Below are positions 17,685-27,001 of a DNA stretch of 64,000 nt, one piece after another; position 1 is the stretch's first letter, and the number at the start of each line of letters is the position of its first letter. Position numbers and translations under genes: made by a program. Under the pieces are notes generated by a model. That model did not search any database, had not been told where the DNA came from, and saw nothing but the letters and a program-made list of their open reading frames with translations. The DNA comes from Halospina denitrificans (lineage in GTDB: Bacteria; Pseudomonadota; Gammaproteobacteria; Pseudomonadales; Oleiphilaceae), in assembly GCF_004364635.1 (NCBI RefSeq), contig NZ_SOAX01000008.1, forward strand, positions 7,196 through 71,195, read 5' to 3'.

Positions 17685-17714
17685 AAAAGGGGTTGCAGTC
17701 GCAGCCCCTTTTTT
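17685..17714 (+). terminator. Strong intrinsic terminator after tufA
   Basis: Arms AAAAGGGGTTGC (17685-17696) and GCAGCCCCTTTT (17701-17712) form a 12-bp stem with one T-G pair and an AGTC loop, and the T run continues to 17714. It cleanly separates the str operon from the S10 promoter 48 bases downstream. Confidence 0.92.
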
Positions 17715-17761
17715 ATTTCAGGTGCGGCCATAGAGGAAGTTTGTTAAGACGACCCCGTGTC

Positions 17762-17790
17762 TTGACAGGATGTTCATAGCTGCCTACAAT
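17762..17790 (+). promoter_or_regulatory. Sigma70 promoter of the S10 operon
   Basis: TTGACA (17762-17767, perfect consensus) and TACAAT (17785-17790, five of six) are separated by 17 bases. Transcription would begin near 17797, giving a leader of only about 55 bases before rpsJ. That is much shorter than the E. coli S10 leader, so an enteric-style L4 attenuator is not apparent. Confidence 0.88.
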
Positions 17791-17852
17791 GCGCATCCTT
17801 TTTACGGGTCGGCTTAAACGAGCTGCCAGGAACGATTGGAGTTTGGTGCAAC

Positions 17853-18164
17853 ATGCAGAGCCAAAAGATCAGAATTCGGTTGAAGGCGTTTGATTATCGC
17901 CTGATCGATCAGTCCACTCAGGAAATTGTCGATACGGCAAAGCGGACTGGCGCTCAGGTTCGAGGTCCGATTCCTCTGCCGACCCGGAAAGAGAAGTATA
18001 CGATTCTGATTTCGCCGCACGTCAACAAGGACGCGCGGGATCAGTATGAGATCCGGACGCACAAGCGGCTTCTGGATATTGTTGAGCCTACCGAAAAGAC
18101 AGTCGATGCTCTGATGAAGCTCGATCTTGCAGCCGGCGTGGATGTGCAGATCAGCCTGGGTTAA
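17853..18164 (+). CDS. rpsJ: 30S ribosomal protein S10 (NusE)
   Basis: S10 is a 30S head protein that also acts as NusE, bridging NusG and the ribosome or antitermination complexes. The 103-residue product begins [20 protein letters not shown] and includes the conserved GPIPLPT and HKRLLDI segments. It starts at ATG 17853 and is the first gene after a near-consensus promoter, so it leads the S10 block rpsJ to rpsQ. Confidence 0.98.
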   Translation: MQSQKIRIRLKAFDYRLIDQSTQEIVDTAKRTGAQVRGPIPLPTRKEKYTILISPHVNKDARDQYEIRTHKRLLDIVEPTEKTVDALMKLDLAAGVDVQISLG

Positions 18165-18244
18165 CGATAGCGGTTAACCCACTCAGAGTGTAACTGTTGA
18201 GCAGGCCATAGAGGGTGAGAGCCCCGTACACTAAGAGGTGAACA

Positions 18245-18883
18245 ATGGCGATTGGTGTTGTCGGCCGTAAGGCCGGGATGACGCGTATTTTTACAGACGA
18301 AGGTGCGTCTGTTCCCGTCACAGTGATTGAGGTTGAAGGCAACCGGATCACTGAAGTTAAAACTCCTGAGCGTGATGGCTATCGCGCTGTTCAGGTAACC
18401 ACCGGTGCCCGTCGTGCATCACGCATTACCAAGCCTGAAGCAGGCCATTTTGCCAAAAATGGCGTTGAGGCGGGGCGTGATCTCTGGGAATTCCGTCTTG
18501 ATGGTGAAGAGGCCGAAGAGTACCAGCCTGGCAATGAGCTTGGCGTTTCTCTGTTCGAGGATGGCCAGTCCATTGACGTTACCGGTCGCTCCAAGGGTAA
18601 AGGCTTCTCCGGCACCGTTAAGCGCTGGAATTTCTCCACTCAGGATAAGACTCACGGTAACTCACTCGCTCACCGCGCACCCGGCTCCATTGGCCAGTGC
18701 CAGTCTCCGGGACGTGTCTTCAAGGGCAAGAAGATGTCTGGCCAGATGGGTAACGCCCGTGTGACGACCCAGAACATTGAAATCGTGCGCGTTGATGCTG
18801 AGCGAAATCTGCTGCTGGTCAAGGGGCCCGTTCCGGGCGCCAACGGCGGTGATCTGATCATCAAGCCCGCAGTGAAAGCCTAA
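18245..18883 (+). CDS. rplC: 50S ribosomal protein L3
   Basis: L3 is an early assembly protein with a loop reaching the peptidyl transferase centre. The 212-residue product starts [16 protein letters not shown] and includes the long extension with [18 protein letters not shown], which contains the glutamine that PrmB methylates in enterics. Start ATG 18245 follows AAGAGGTGAAC. An 80-base gap separates it from rpsJ, the longest gap in the S10 block. Confidence 0.98.
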   Translation: MAIGVVGRKAGMTRIFTDEGASVPVTVIEVEGNRITEVKTPERDGYRAVQVTTGARRASRITKPEAGHFAKNGVEAGRDLWEFRLDGEEAEEYQPGNELGVSLFEDGQSIDVTGRSKGKGFSGTVKRWNFSTQDKTHGNSLAHRAPGSIGQCQSPGRVFKGKKMSGQMGNARVTTQNIEIVRVDAERNLLLVKGPVPGANGGDLIIKPAVKA

Positions 18884-18893
18884 GGGGGCCGCC

Positions 18894-19499
18894 ATGGAAT
18901 TGACAGTAACGGGAAGCGGTAACGGTGTTCAGGTCTCTGATGCTGCTTTCGGAAAAGAGTTCAATGAGTCCCTGGTTCACCAGGTGGTAACGGCCTATAT
19001 GGCCGCTGGCCGTCAGGGCAGTGCAAAACAGAAGACCCGTTCTGAAGTCAGTGGTGGTGGTAAGAAGCCCTGGCGTCAGAAGGGAACCGGTCGAGCGCGT
19101 GCCGGCACGATTCGCAGCCCAATCTGGCGCGGTGGCGGTACAACCTTTGCGGCAAGACCTCGTGATTATTCACAGAAGGTGAATCGGAAGATGTATCGCG
19201 GTGCGCTGCGTTCGATTCTCTCTGAGCTCGTTCGTCAGGAACGCCTGGTGGTTGTCGATAGCATTACGCCTGCGGAGCCTAAAACGAAAGTGTTCAATGC
19301 CCGGCTCGCGGAGCTTGGTGTCAAGGATGCGCTGGTTGTCTCCGATAGCGTAGAGCGCAATCTTGAGCTTGCATCCCGGAACATCCCCAACGTCGCTGTC
19401 TCGGACGTGCGTGGCGTTGATCCGGTCAGCCTGGTGGCGCACAACCATGTTGTCGTAACCGTGGACGCGCTGAAAAAGTTTGAGGAGATGCTGGGATGA
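18894..19499 (+). CDS. rplD: 50S ribosomal protein L4
   Basis: L4 lines the nascent peptide exit tunnel through its extended loop, and in enterics it represses the S10 operon. The 201-residue product has the loop sequence [19 protein letters not shown], typical of the family. It starts at ATG 18894 after AAGGGGGCCGCC. Its stop overlaps the rplW start by four bases (ATGA), so the two are translationally coupled. Confidence 0.98.
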   Translation: MELTVTGSGNGVQVSDAAFGKEFNESLVHQVVTAYMAAGRQGSAKQKTRSEVSGGGKKPWRQKGTGRARAGTIRSPIWRGGGTTFAARPRDYSQKVNRKMYRGALRSILSELVRQERLVVVDSITPAEPKTKVFNARLAELGVKDALVVSDSVERNLELASRNIPNVAVSDVRGVDPVSLVAHNHVVVTVDALKKFEEMLG

Positions 19500-19789
19500 A
19501 TCAGGAGCGTATTTACAAAGTACTGCTGGGGCCTCATGTGTCGGAAAAGTCGACCATGGTTGGTGATCAGGGTCAGGTAGTGTTCAAGGTCGCGCCGGAT
19601 GCAACCAAGCCGGAAATTCGCAAGGCCGTTGAGCAGCTCTTCAACGTCAATGTTGTCTCCGTTCAGGTTAATAACCGTAAAGGCAAGAATAAGCGCACCA
19701 TGCATGGCATGGGCAAGCGTGCTGCCCTTCGCAAGGCTTACGTCAAGCTCGCTGAAGGCCAGGATATTGACTTTATGGACGTGGAATAA
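19496..19789 (+). CDS. rplW: 50S ribosomal protein L23
   Basis: L23 sits at the tunnel exit and is the docking site of trigger factor and SRP. The 97-residue product starts [20 protein letters not shown] and contains the conserved [12 protein letters not shown] loop. ATG 19496 overlaps the rplD stop. It is followed by rplB after 18 bases. Confidence 0.98.
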   Translation: MNQERIYKVLLGPHVSEKSTMVGDQGQVVFKVAPDATKPEIRKAVEQLFNVNVVSVQVNNRKGKNKRTMHGMGKRAALRKAYVKLAEGQDIDFMDVE

Positions 19790-19807
19790 GTCGAGGGGGT
19801 CGTAACT

Positions 19808-20638
19808 ATGTCGATCGATAAAACCAAGCCAACGTCTCCCGGGCGTCGCCACCTCATCAAGGTCCGTAATCCTGACCTTCATAAGGGCGCACCGTACCCA
19901 GCGTTGGTGAGCAAGCTGAGCAAGACGGGCGGTCGTAACAACAACGGCCATATCACATCCCGTCATATTGGCGGTGGGCACAAGCGCCATTACCGCCATA
20001 TTGATTTCAAACGGAACAAGGATGGCATTCCAGGCACTGTTGAACGCCTGGAATACGATCCGAACCGTTCCGCTCACATAGCGCTGATCAAGTACAGCGA
20101 TGGTGAGCGTGTTTACATTATTGCGCCCAAGGGGCTCAAGAAGGGTGATAAAGTCCAGTCCGGCGTTGACGCGCCGATCAAGGCGGGCAGCACCCTTCCT
20201 CTGCGGAATATTCCGCTGGGCTCGGTGGTGCATTGTGTGGAGCTCAAACCCGGAAAGGGGGCTCAGATGGCGCGCAGTGCCGGAGCAGCGGTGCAACTCG
20301 TTGCTCGTGAAGGCAATTACGCCACTGTCCGTCTGCGTTCGGGTGAGATGCGCAAAGTGCTGACTGAGTGCCGTGCCACGTTGGGAGAGGTTTCCAACAG
20401 TGAGCACAGCCTCAAACAAGTCGGCAAGGCGGGTGCAACACGTTGGCGTGGCAAAAGGCCAACAGTGCGCGGTGTTGCTATGAACCCAATTGACCACCCA
20501 CATGGTGGTGGTGAAGGGCGCACCTCTGGCGGACGTCACCCGGTTACACCCTGGGGGATTCCGACCAAAGGGCATAAGACTCGTAAGAACAAGCGTACTG
20601 ACAAGATGATCGTACGTCGTCGTTCGGCCAAGAAATAA
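19808..20638 (+). CDS. rplB: 50S ribosomal protein L2
   Basis: L2 binds near the peptidyl transferase centre and is needed for subunit association and activity. The 276-residue product includes the highly conserved [17 protein letters not shown], whose histidine is the one implicated in activity. It ends in the basic tail region [14 protein letters not shown]. Start ATG 19808 is preceded by GAGGGGGTCG. Order rplW-rplB-rpsS is standard. Confidence 0.98.
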   Translation: MSIDKTKPTSPGRRHLIKVRNPDLHKGAPYPALVSKLSKTGGRNNNGHITSRHIGGGHKRHYRHIDFKRNKDGIPGTVERLEYDPNRSAHIALIKYSDGERVYIIAPKGLKKGDKVQSGVDAPIKAGSTLPLRNIPLGSVVHCVELKPGKGAQMARSAGAAVQLVAREGNYATVRLRSGEMRKVLTECRATLGEVSNSEHSLKQVGKAGATRWRGKRPTVRGVAMNPIDHPHGGGEGRTSGGRHPVTPWGIPTKGHKTRKNKRTDKMIVRRRSAKK

Positions 20639-20656
20639 CGCTATGAGGAATACGCT

Positions 20657-20935
20657 GTGCCACGTTCTTTGAAGAAAGGTCCTTTCATAGACCTGCATCT
20701 GTTGAAGAAGGTTGAAACAGCTCTGGAAAGCAGTAGTCGGAAACCGATCAAAACATGGTCGCGTCGTTCGACAGTTTTTCCGGAGATGGTTGGCCTTACC
20801 ATTGCGGTTCATAACGGCAGGCAACATGTGCCGGTTATGATCACCGAGGAAATGGTAGGACATAAACTGGGCGAGTTTGCAGCAACACGCACTTTCCGCG
20901 GGCATGCTGCCGACAAGAAAGCGAAGAAACGCTAA
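20657..20935 (+). CDS. rpsS: 30S ribosomal protein S19
   Basis: S19 forms a head complex with S13 and contacts A-site tRNA. The 92-residue product begins with [19 protein letters not shown] after the initiator and has the signature [21 protein letters not shown]. It uses GTG 20657 as start, preceded by TATGAGGAAT. Lengths and spacing fit the S10 operon. Confidence 0.98.
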   Translation: MPRSLKKGPFIDLHLLKKVETALESSSRKPIKTWSRRSTVFPEMVGLTIAVHNGRQHVPVMITEEMVGHKLGEFAATRTFRGHAADKKAKKR

Positions 20936-20953
20936 GTCTGAGGGGATAAAACG

Positions 20954-21286
20954 ATGGAAGTAGCGGCTAAGACGAAAGGCGCGCGACTCTCAGCTCAGAA
21001 AGCGCGTCTTGTCGCAGACATGGTTCGTGGCAAGAGTGTTGAGGAAGCGCTCAATGACCTGGCGTACACGCCGAAGAAGGCTGCCGGGATCATTCGCAAG
21101 ACGCTTGAGTCTGCGATTGCCAACGCTGAGCATAATGAGGGCCTGGATGTGGATGAGTTGCGGCTTGCGACCATCTGTGTTGATGAGGGCCCGACGCTGA
21201 AGCGGATCCAGGCGCGTGCCAAGGGGCGTGCGGATAGGATTCTGAAGCGTACGTGCCACATCACCGTCAAGGTTTCGGACCAGTAG
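20954..21286 (+). CDS. rplV: 50S ribosomal protein L22
   Basis: L22 spans the large subunit and sends a beta hairpin into the exit tunnel, forming a constriction with L4. The 110-residue product has [20 protein letters not shown] and the hairpin region around [18 protein letters not shown], with no obvious deletion of the kind linked to macrolide resistance. ATG 20954 is preceded by TGAGGGGATA. Confidence 0.98.
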   Translation: MEVAAKTKGARLSAQKARLVADMVRGKSVEEALNDLAYTPKKAAGIIRKTLESAIANAEHNEGLDVDELRLATICVDEGPTLKRIQARAKGRADRILKRTCHITVKVSDQ

Positions 21287-21296
21287 GAGATACCAG

Positions 21297-21980
21297 ATGG
21301 GTCATAAAGTACATCCAACGGGTATCAGGCTTGGCGTTGTCAAAGAGCACAACTCAGTTTGGTACGCGGAAAAGCAAACATACGCAAAGAACCTGCTTAA
21401 TGACATCCAGGTGCGTGAATTTCTCCATCGCCGACTGGAGAAAGCATCCGTGAGCCGGATCGTGATTGAGCGTCCGGCGCAGAATGCGCGGATTACCATC
21501 CACACAGCGCGTCCCGGCATTGTGATCGGGAAAAAAGGCGAGGATGTTGATAAGCTTCGCCGCGAGCTGAGCGAGATGATGGGTGTTCCGGTTCACGTGA
21601 ACATCGAGGAAATCCGCAAGCCGGACCTTGACGCAAAGCTTGCTGCGCAGAGTGTTGCGAACCAGCTTGAGCGTCGCGTCATGTTCCGTCGTGCGCTGAA
21701 GCGGGCGGTTCAGAACGCGATGCGTCAGGGCGCGAAGGGTATCCGGATCCAGGCGAGTGGTCGCCTGGGCGGGGCAGAGATCGCGCGGACCGAATGGTAC
21801 CGCGAGGGTCGTGTGCCGCTGCATACACTTCGTGCCGATATCGACTATGCGCATTACGAGGCCCACACCACCTACGGCATCATCGGTGTCAAGGTGTGGA
21901 TATTCAAGGGTGAAATCCTTGGTGGACTTGAGCAGGTGCGGGCTGAGAAAGAAGCCGCACAGAAGAAAGCTCAAAAGTAA
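21297..21980 (+). CDS. rpsC: 30S ribosomal protein S3
   Basis: S3 lies at the mRNA entry site and with S4 and S5 gives the ribosome helicase activity. The 227-residue product begins [20 protein letters not shown], has a type II KH domain with the GKKG loop around residues 80-83, and the C-terminal S3 domain with [20 protein letters not shown]. The start ATG 21297 follows GTAGGAGATACC. rplP starts 13 bases after its stop. Confidence 0.98.
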   Translation: MGHKVHPTGIRLGVVKEHNSVWYAEKQTYAKNLLNDIQVREFLHRRLEKASVSRIVIERPAQNARITIHTARPGIVIGKKGEDVDKLRRELSEMMGVPVHVNIEEIRKPDLDAKLAAQSVANQLERRVMFRRALKRAVQNAMRQGAKGIRIQASGRLGGAEIARTEWYREGRVPLHTLRADIDYAHYEAHTTYGIIGVKVWIFKGEILGGLEQVRAEKEAAQKKAQK

Positions 21981-21992
21981 GGAGGGTCTCAA

Positions 21993-22406
21993 ATGCTGCA
22001 ACCAAAACGTACCAAGTTTCGGAAAATGCAAAAGGGCCGTAACCGCGGCATGGCGCATACCGGTAATAAGGTCAGTTTCGGTGAATACGGACTGAAGGCC
22101 ACCGGGCGCGGTCGGATCACGGCCCGACAGATCGAGGCGGCTCGCCGTACTATGACACGTCGCATCAAGCGGGGTGGCAAGATCTGGATCCGGGTCTTCC
22201 CGGACAAGCCGATTTCGGAAAAGCCGCTTGAGGTTCGTATGGGCAAGGGCAAGGGCTCTGTTGAGTACTGGGTCGCCGAGGTGACACCAGGAAAGATGCT
22301 CTACGAAATGGAAGGGGTTGCGGAAGACGTGGCACGTGACGCGTTCACTCTGGCTGCGGCCAAGCTGCCTGTACCGACCACCTTCGTGAACAGGACGGTG
22401 ATGTAA
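21993..22406 (+). CDS. rplP: 50S ribosomal protein L16
   Basis: L16 helps organise the A-site tRNA region of the large subunit. The 137-residue product begins [19 protein letters not shown] and contains the conserved [18 protein letters not shown] and [12 protein letters not shown] segments. It starts at ATG 21993 after AAGGAGGGTC. The stop TAA shares its last base with the rpmC ATG, so the two are coupled. Confidence 0.98.
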   Translation: MLQPKRTKFRKMQKGRNRGMAHTGNKVSFGEYGLKATGRGRITARQIEAARRTMTRRIKRGGKIWIRVFPDKPISEKPLEVRMGKGKGSVEYWVAEVTPGKMLYEMEGVAEDVARDAFTLAAAKLPVPTTFVNRTVM

Positions 22407-22597
22407 TGAAAGCGACAGAAATGCGTGAAAAATCGGCAGAGGATCTGAACCAGGAGCTGATGCGGCTGCTCAAGGAGCAGTTCAACCTGCGGATGCGCAA
22501 GGCGACAGGCCAGCTCAATCAGTCCCACCTGCTGCGTCAGACCCGGCGTGATATCGCGCGCGTAAAAACCGTTATCACAGAGAAGGCAGGTGACTGA
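22406..22597 (+). CDS. rpmC: 50S ribosomal protein L29
   Basis: L29 lies beside L23 at the tunnel exit. The 63-residue product begins [18 protein letters not shown] and has the two-helix pattern with [16 protein letters not shown] and the end of the second helix [14 protein letters not shown] 22406 overlaps the rplP stop by one base. Only one base separates its stop from the rpsQ start. Confidence 0.97.
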   Translation: MKATEMREKSAEDLNQELMRLLKEQFNLRMRKATGQLNQSHLLRQTRRDIARVKTVITEKAGD

Positions 22598-22598
22598 G

Positions 22599-22865
22599 AT
22601 GGCTGAAGCAACGAATACCGCCAGAACCCTGAATGGCAAGGTGGTAAGTGACAAGATGCAGAAGACCATCGTCGTGATGGTTGAGCGCCGCGAAAAGCAT
22701 CCGCTTTACGGTAAGTATGTTAAGCGGTCGACTCGCATCAAGGCACATGATGAGGAAAACCAGTGTAATGTTGGCGATTTGGTGACAATTGCCGAGACGC
22801 GCCCGCTTTCACGTAAGAAAGCGTGGACCCTGGTTGATGTTGTAGAGCGTGCTTTGCGGGTGTAA
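22599..22865 (+). CDS. rpsQ: 30S ribosomal protein S17
   Basis: S17 is a primary 16S rRNA-binding protein of the 30S body. The 88-residue product starts [20 protein letters not shown] and includes [16 protein letters not shown] and the C-terminal [11 protein letters not shown], the family signature. ATG 22599 is chosen over an in-frame GTG at 22590 because AGGCAGG at 22584-22590 is properly spaced from the ATG. It is the last gene of the S10 block; rplN follows after 58 bases. Confidence 0.97.
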   Translation: MAEATNTARTLNGKVVSDKMQKTIVVMVERREKHPLYGKYVKRSTRIKAHDEENQCNVGDLVTIAETRPLSRKKAWTLVDVVERALRV

Positions 22866-22923
22866 AGCGCCAGGACGGTGGCTCTTGTCGTAAAGACAAA
22901 GTGGTTTCTGCTGGAGATTAACC

Positions 22924-23292
22924 ATGATTCAAACGCAAACGGTACTTGATGTGGCGGATAATAGTGGCGCCCGTCGGGTAATGTGTATCAAGGTCCTGGG
23001 CGGTTCACATCGGCGCTATGCCCGTGTCGGGGATATCATTAAGGTATCCGTGAAGGAAGCTATCCCCAGGGGTCGTGTAAAGAAAGGGCAGGTGCTGAAG
23101 GCAGTTGTAGTGCGGACCAAGAGCGGTGTGCGTCGGCAGGATGGTTCACTCATCCGGTTCGATGGCAACGCAGCCGTGCTGCTGAATCCGCAGGATGCGC
23201 CGGTCGGTACGCGGATATTCGGTCCGGTGACTCGTGAGCTTCGGAATGAGAAATTCATGAAGATCATTTCACTGGCACCCGAGGTTTTGTAG
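22924..23292 (+). CDS. rplN: 50S ribosomal protein L14
   Basis: L14 lies at the subunit interface and forms bridge B8. The 122-residue product begins [20 protein letters not shown] and ends [12 protein letters not shown], exactly the family pattern and length. It opens the spc block. The 58-base spacer after rpsQ shows no clear promoter or terminator, so the S10 and spc blocks may be cotranscribed. ATG 22924 follows CTGGAGATTAACC. Confidence 0.98.
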   Translation: MIQTQTVLDVADNSGARRVMCIKVLGGSHRRYARVGDIIKVSVKEAIPRGRVKKGQVLKAVVVRTKSGVRRQDGSLIRFDGNAAVLLNPQDAPVGTRIFGPVTRELRNEKFMKIISLAPEVL

Positions 23293-23304
23293 GAGAGGCC
23301 GGTT

Positions 23305-23625
23305 ATGAACAAGATCAAACGAAACGACGAAGTAGTCGTCACCACGGGTAAAGACAAGAACAAGCGCGGCAAAGTGCTGCGTATTGTTGATGGCGAGCGG
23401 GTGATTGTTTCCGGCATCAATATGGTGAAGAAACACACCCGCCCGAATCCCATGATGGGAACCCAGGGTGGCATTATTGAAAAAGAAGCCCCGATTCATA
23501 TTTCTAACGTGGCGATCTATAACCCTCAGAACCAGAAAGCTGACCGAGTCGGTTTTCAGGTGCAGAATGACGGCACCAAGGTACGGGTTTACCGGTCCAC
23601 GGAAGAAGTGGTCGATAACCAGTAA
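23305..23625 (+). CDS. rplX: 50S ribosomal protein L24
   Basis: L24 is one of the initiators of 50S assembly and carries a KOW motif. The 106-residue product has the KOW segment [18 protein letters not shown] and the loop [17 protein letters not shown]. The start ATG 23305 follows GTAGGAGAGGCC. rplE follows after 15 bases. Confidence 0.98.
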   Translation: MNKIKRNDEVVVTTGKDKNKRGKVLRIVDGERVIVSGINMVKKHTRPNPMMGTQGGIIEKEAPIHISNVAIYNPQNQKADRVGFQVQNDGTKVRVYRSTEEVVDNQ

Positions 23626-23640
23626 GCGGCGGTGGTTACG

Positions 23641-24180
23641 ATGCCTAGCATGAAAGACGTTTATAAACAGGAAGTGATCCCTGCGCTCAACCAGCAATTC
23701 GGGTATGCGAATCCGATGCAGGTGCCAAAGATCCAGAAAATCACCCTGAACATGGGTGTTGGTGAAGCGGTCGGTGATAAGAAACAGCTGGACAACGCAG
23801 TGGCTGATCTTGAAAAGCTGTCCGGGCAGAAACCGCTGGTTACCGTAGCGCGGAAATCAGTAGCGGGCTTCAAGATCCGGGAAGGCTTCCCGATCGGTTG
23901 TAAAGTCACGCTGCGCGGTGAGCGTATGTGGGATTTCTTTGATCGCCTGGTACAGATTGCCATCCCAAGGGTTCGCGATTTTCGCGGCCTGAGCCCGAAG
24001 TCCTTTGATGGGCGTGGCAATTACAGCATGGGCGTTCGTGAACAGATCATCTTCCCCGAGATCGAGTACGACAAGGTCGACAAGATCCGTGGGCTTGATA
24101 TCACTATCACGACATCGGCTGAGACCGATGAGGAAGGCCGTGCATTGCTGTCGGCGTTCAGTTTCCCATTCAAAAAGTAA
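23641..24180 (+). CDS. rplE: 50S ribosomal protein L5
   Basis: L5 binds 5S rRNA in the central protuberance and contacts P-site tRNA. From ATG 23641 the protein has 179 residues, the same as E. coli, and begins [12 protein letters not shown]. An in-frame GTG nine bases earlier is disfavoured. Conserved segments are [30 protein letters not shown] and [18 protein letters not shown]. In E. coli S8 represses the spc operon at this initiation region; equivalence here was not tested. Confidence 0.97.
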   Translation: MPSMKDVYKQEVIPALNQQFGYANPMQVPKIQKITLNMGVGEAVGDKKQLDNAVADLEKLSGQKPLVTVARKSVAGFKIREGFPIGCKVTLRGERMWDFFDRLVQIAIPRVRDFRGLSPKSFDGRGNYSMGVREQIIFPEIEYDKVDKIRGLDITITTSAETDEEGRALLSAFSFPFKK

Positions 24181-24192
24181 GGTAAGACCACA

Positions 24193-24498
24193 ATGGCGAA
24201 GATTGGCATGAAAGAGCGGGAGCGCAACCGCGAGAAACTGGTTGCGAAGTACGCGGAAAAGCGTGCCCGGCTCAAGGCGATCATCAAAGATGTGAACGTC
24301 AGTGACGAGGAGCGTTGGGAAGCGCAGGTTCAGCTGCAGAAGCTGCCGGCGAATTCCAGCCCTGTCCGCCTCCGGAATCGTTGTCAGATTACCGGACGGC
24401 CGCACGGCGTTCTGCGGAAATTCCAGCTGTCACGCATCAAGCTGCGTGAAGCGGGAATGCGTGGCGATGTGCCCGGCCTGACCAAAGCGAGCTGGTAA
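24193..24498 (+). CDS. rpsN: 30S ribosomal protein S14
   Basis: S14 belongs to the 30S head. The 101-residue product is the long, zinc-free form: the C-terminal half reads [18 protein letters not shown], with one cysteine instead of the two CxxC pairs of the short form. It ends in GLTKASW. It starts at ATG 24193 with a weak GGTAAG upstream, 12 bases after rplE. Confidence 0.98.
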   Translation: MAKIGMKERERNREKLVAKYAEKRARLKAIIKDVNVSDEERWEAQVQLQKLPANSSPVRLRNRCQITGRPHGVLRKFQLSRIKLREAGMRGDVPGLTKASW

Positions 24499-24564
24499 CA
24501 GCCACGCGTTGGTAAGCGACAGAATTGTTGCTGCACAACTGAAACGACCAGGAGTCTCATACGA

Positions 24565-24957
24565 ATGAGCATGCAAGATCCGTTGGCGGACATGTTCACA
24601 CGCATTCGCAATGCCCAGATGGCAGAAAAAGCGAGCGTGGCAATGCCGTCATCCAACATGAAGCAATCCGTTGCTCGCGTCCTTCAGGACGAGGGCTTTA
24701 TCCAGGATTTCAGTGTCGACGGCGAAACCAAACCGACACTGTCCATTAACCTGCGTTATTTCGAAGGCAAGCCGGTTATCGAAAGTATTCAGCGGGCGAG
24801 CCGCCCGGGCCTTCGGCAGTATCGGGGCAAGGGCGATCTGCCTCGCGTAGCTGGTGGGCTGGGCGTAGCGGTTGTCTCAACGTCCAAGGGCGTAATGACA
24901 GAAAGCGCGGCTCGCAAGGCCGGTATCGGCGGCGAAATTATCTGCACCGTATTTTAG
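24565..24957 (+). CDS. rpsH: 30S ribosomal protein S8
   Basis: S8 binds the 16S central domain and in enterics represses the spc operon. The 130-residue product begins [20 protein letters not shown] and ends with [20 protein letters not shown] followed by EIICTVF, the family pattern. Start ATG 24565 is preceded by CCAGGAGTCTC. A 66-base gap separates it from rpsN. Confidence 0.98.
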   Translation: MSMQDPLADMFTRIRNAQMAEKASVAMPSSNMKQSVARVLQDEGFIQDFSVDGETKPTLSINLRYFEGKPVIESIQRASRPGLRQYRGKGDLPRVAGGLGVAVVSTSKGVMTESAARKAGIGGEIICTVF

Positions 24958-24965
24958 GAGGAGTC

Positions 24966-25502
24966 ATGTCCAGGGTTGCGAATAATCCTGTCGTGCTGCC
25001 ATCCGGTGTCGAGGTGAAATTCAACGGCAAGGACGTTGAAGTGAAAGGGGCCATGGGCACTCTTCATCACACGATTCACCCGAGTGTCGAAGTAACGCAG
25101 GACGACGAGAACAAATTGCGGTTTACGCCGGTCAACAGCGCCAAGAAATCGCGGGCGCTGGCCGGGACTACCCGAGCACTGCTGAATAATATGGTGGTGG
25201 GTGTCAGCTCCGGGTTTGAGCGTAAGCTGGAGATCAATGGTGTTGGCTACCGTGCTCAGGCGCAGGGAAACAGCGTCAATCTGACGCTGGGCTTCAGCCA
25301 TCCGGTAGAGTACAAACTCCCGGAAGGGGTGACGGCCGAAACGCCGAAGCCAACAGAGCTTGTGCTGAAGGGCATTGATAAGCAGCGGGTTGGCCAGGCT
25401 GCAGCAGATATTCGGGCTTTCCGCCCACCTGAGCCTTACAAGGGTAAGGGTGTCCGTTATGCGGATGAAGCGGTAAGGCGTAAAGAGGCCAAGAAGAAAT
25501 AG
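24966..25502 (+). CDS. rplF: 50S ribosomal protein L6
   Basis: L6 binds near the sarcin-ricin loop and helps place the translational GTPases. The 178-residue product starts [20 protein letters not shown], and its C-terminal domain has [20 protein letters not shown] followed by KGKGVRY, the L6 signature. It starts at ATG 24966 after TAGGAGGAGTC, one of the strongest ribosome binding sites in the block. Confidence 0.98.
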   Translation: MSRVANNPVVLPSGVEVKFNGKDVEVKGAMGTLHHTIHPSVEVTQDDENKLRFTPVNSAKKSRALAGTTRALLNNMVVGVSSGFERKLEINGVGYRAQAQGNSVNLTLGFSHPVEYKLPEGVTAETPKPTELVLKGIDKQRVGQAAADIRAFRPPEPYKGKGVRYADEAVRRKEAKKK

Positions 25503-25511
25503 GGCAGAACG

Positions 25512-25862
25512 ATGAGCGCGAAGAAAGAATCCAGATTGCGTCGCGCACGGAAAGTGCGCATCAAGATCCGGGAACGTGGCTCCAGCCGCCTCTGCGTCCA
25601 CCGCACACCGCGTCATATGTACGCGCAGGTGACAACCGCGGATGGCAGTCAGGTGCTGGCTGCAGCATCCACGCTGGACAAGGAATTGCGCCAGGGTGCG
25701 ACCGGAAATGTTGAAGCGGCACGCCAGGTGGGTGAGCTCATCGCTGAGCGTGCTAAAAAGGCGGGAATCGAGGACGTGGCATTTGACCGCTCGGGTTACC
25801 GTTATCACGGTCGCGTCAAGGCGCTGGCAGATGCCGCGCGAGAAGCAGGCCTGCAATTCTAA
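25512..25862 (+). CDS. rplR: 50S ribosomal protein L18
   Basis: L18 binds 5S rRNA together with L5. The 116-residue product begins [20 protein letters not shown] with the basic N-terminal arm. The core shows [14 protein letters not shown] and ends [26 protein letters not shown] in two overlapping conserved stretches. The start is ATG 25512 after AGGGCAGAACG. Confidence 0.97.
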   Translation: MSAKKESRLRRARKVRIKIRERGSSRLCVHRTPRHMYAQVTTADGSQVLAAASTLDKELRQGATGNVEAARQVGELIAERAKKAGIEDVAFDRSGYRYHGRVKALADAAREAGLQF

Positions 25863-25874
25863 GAGGTGGAGAAC

Positions 25875-26375
25875 ATGAGCGCTAATGAACAGAACGCGTC
25901 CGAGCTCCAGGAAAAGCTGGTGCAGGTCAATCGGGTGGCCAAGGTTGTTAAGGGTGGCCGCCTTTTCGGTTTTACCGCATTGACCGTAGTGGGCGATGGT
26001 AATGGTCGTGTTGGCTATGGCCGCGGCAAGGCTCGGGAAGTTCCCGTGGCCATCCAGAAGGCGATGGAAGCAGCCCGGAAGAACATGGTGACGGTGCCGC
26101 TTCACGAGGCGACACTCCAGTACCCGGTCAAGGCGAACCATGGCGCGTCCCGCGTGTTCATGCAGCCAGCCTCGGAAGGTACCGGAATCATCGCCGGTGG
26201 TGCGATGCGTGCCGTACTGGAAGTTGCGGGTGTGCACAACGTACTCGCGAAGTGCTATGGCTCAACCAACCCCGTGAACGTTGTCAGGGCGACTGTCGAA
26301 GGTCTGAAGGCAATGCGTTCGCCGGATGAGATTGCGGCCAAGCGTGGTAAATCCGTTGAAGAGATCCTGGATTGA
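25875..26375 (+). CDS. rpsE: 30S ribosomal protein S5
   Basis: S5 affects decoding fidelity and with S3 and S4 lines the mRNA entry channel. From ATG 25875 the product has 166 residues, beginning [20 protein letters not shown]. The dsRNA-binding-like core shows [20 protein letters not shown]. The start is preceded by AAGAGGTGGAG; an in-frame GTG nine bases upstream lies inside that site and is rejected. Confidence 0.97.
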   Translation: MSANEQNASELQEKLVQVNRVAKVVKGGRLFGFTALTVVGDGNGRVGYGRGKAREVPVAIQKAMEAARKNMVTVPLHEATLQYPVKANHGASRVFMQPASEGTGIIAGGAMRAVLEVAGVHNVLAKCYGSTNPVNVVRATVEGLKAMRSPDEIAAKRGKSVEEILD

Positions 26376-26379
26376 GATC

Positions 26380-26565
26380 ATGGCTAATAAAACCATTAAG
26401 GTCACATTGACCCGCAGCCCCATTGCCACCAAGCGCAATCATCGTGATTGCGTGAGGGGGCTGGGCCTGCGCAGGCTGAATCACACGGTTGAGGTAGAAG
26501 ATACGCCGGCAGTTCGCGGCATGATCAACCGTGTTAACTATCTGGTACGGGTAGAGGAACAGTAA
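26380..26565 (+). CDS. rpmD: 50S ribosomal protein L30
   Basis: L30 is a small 50S protein of the 23S domain II/5S region. The 61-residue product begins [20 protein letters not shown] and contains [20 protein letters not shown], the family signature. ATG 26380 is four bases after the rpsE stop; in-frame starts further up would lie within rpsE and are rejected. One base separates it from rplO. Confidence 0.97.
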   Translation: MANKTIKVTLTRSPIATKRNHRDCVRGLGLRRLNHTVEVEDTPAVRGMINRVNYLVRVEEQ

Positions 26566-26566
26566 G

Positions 26567-27001
26567 ATGCAACTGAATGAACTTCGCCCGGGAGACGGGT
26601 CCAAAGCAGCGCGTAAGCGCGTTGGACGTGGTATTGGCAGTGGTCTTGGCAAGACCGGCGGACGAGGTCATAAGGGCCTCAAGTCGCGCTCCGGCGGCAG
26701 TGTTGCACCTGGTTTTGAGGGTGGCCAGCAGCCGATGCAGGGGCGCCTGCCCAAGTTCGGGTTTACCTCTCGCCAGCAGCGCTGGGAATGTGAAATCCGG
26801 CTGCAGGAACTGGCGCTGGTTGAAGGTGACGTTGCCGATCTTGATGCGCTCAAGAAGGCTGACGTGATTCGCGATGATATCCGTGAGGCGAAGGTGATCC
26901 TGTCCGGGGAGCTTAATCGTCCCGTAACGGTTCGAGGTCTCAAGGTTACCAAGGGCGCCCGGGAAGCAATTACCGCAGCTGGCGGAAAAGTCGAGGACTA
27001 A
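26567..27001 (+). CDS. rplO: 50S ribosomal protein L15
   Basis: L15 is a late-assembly protein with a long basic N-terminal extension threading into 23S rRNA. The 144-residue product begins [20 protein letters not shown] and has the glycine-rich segment [12 protein letters not shown], followed by [20 protein letters not shown] 26567 is one base after the rpmD stop. Its TAA is immediately followed by the secY ATG. Confidence 0.98.
   Translation: MQLNELRPGDGSKAARKRVGRGIGSGLGKTGGRGHKGLKSRSGGSVAPGFEGGQQPMQGRLPKFGFTSRQQRWECEIRLQELALVEGDVADLDALKKADVIRDDIREAKVILSGELNRPVTVRGLKVTKGAREAITAAGGKVED

Noticed and set aside
17791-17852. Enteric-type L4-responsive S10 leader
   Set aside because: The leader is only about 55 bases and no T-tailed attenuator hairpin was found.
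22590-22598. GTG 22590 as the start of rpsQ
   Set aside because: It falls on the ribosome binding site AGGCAGG that serves ATG 22599.
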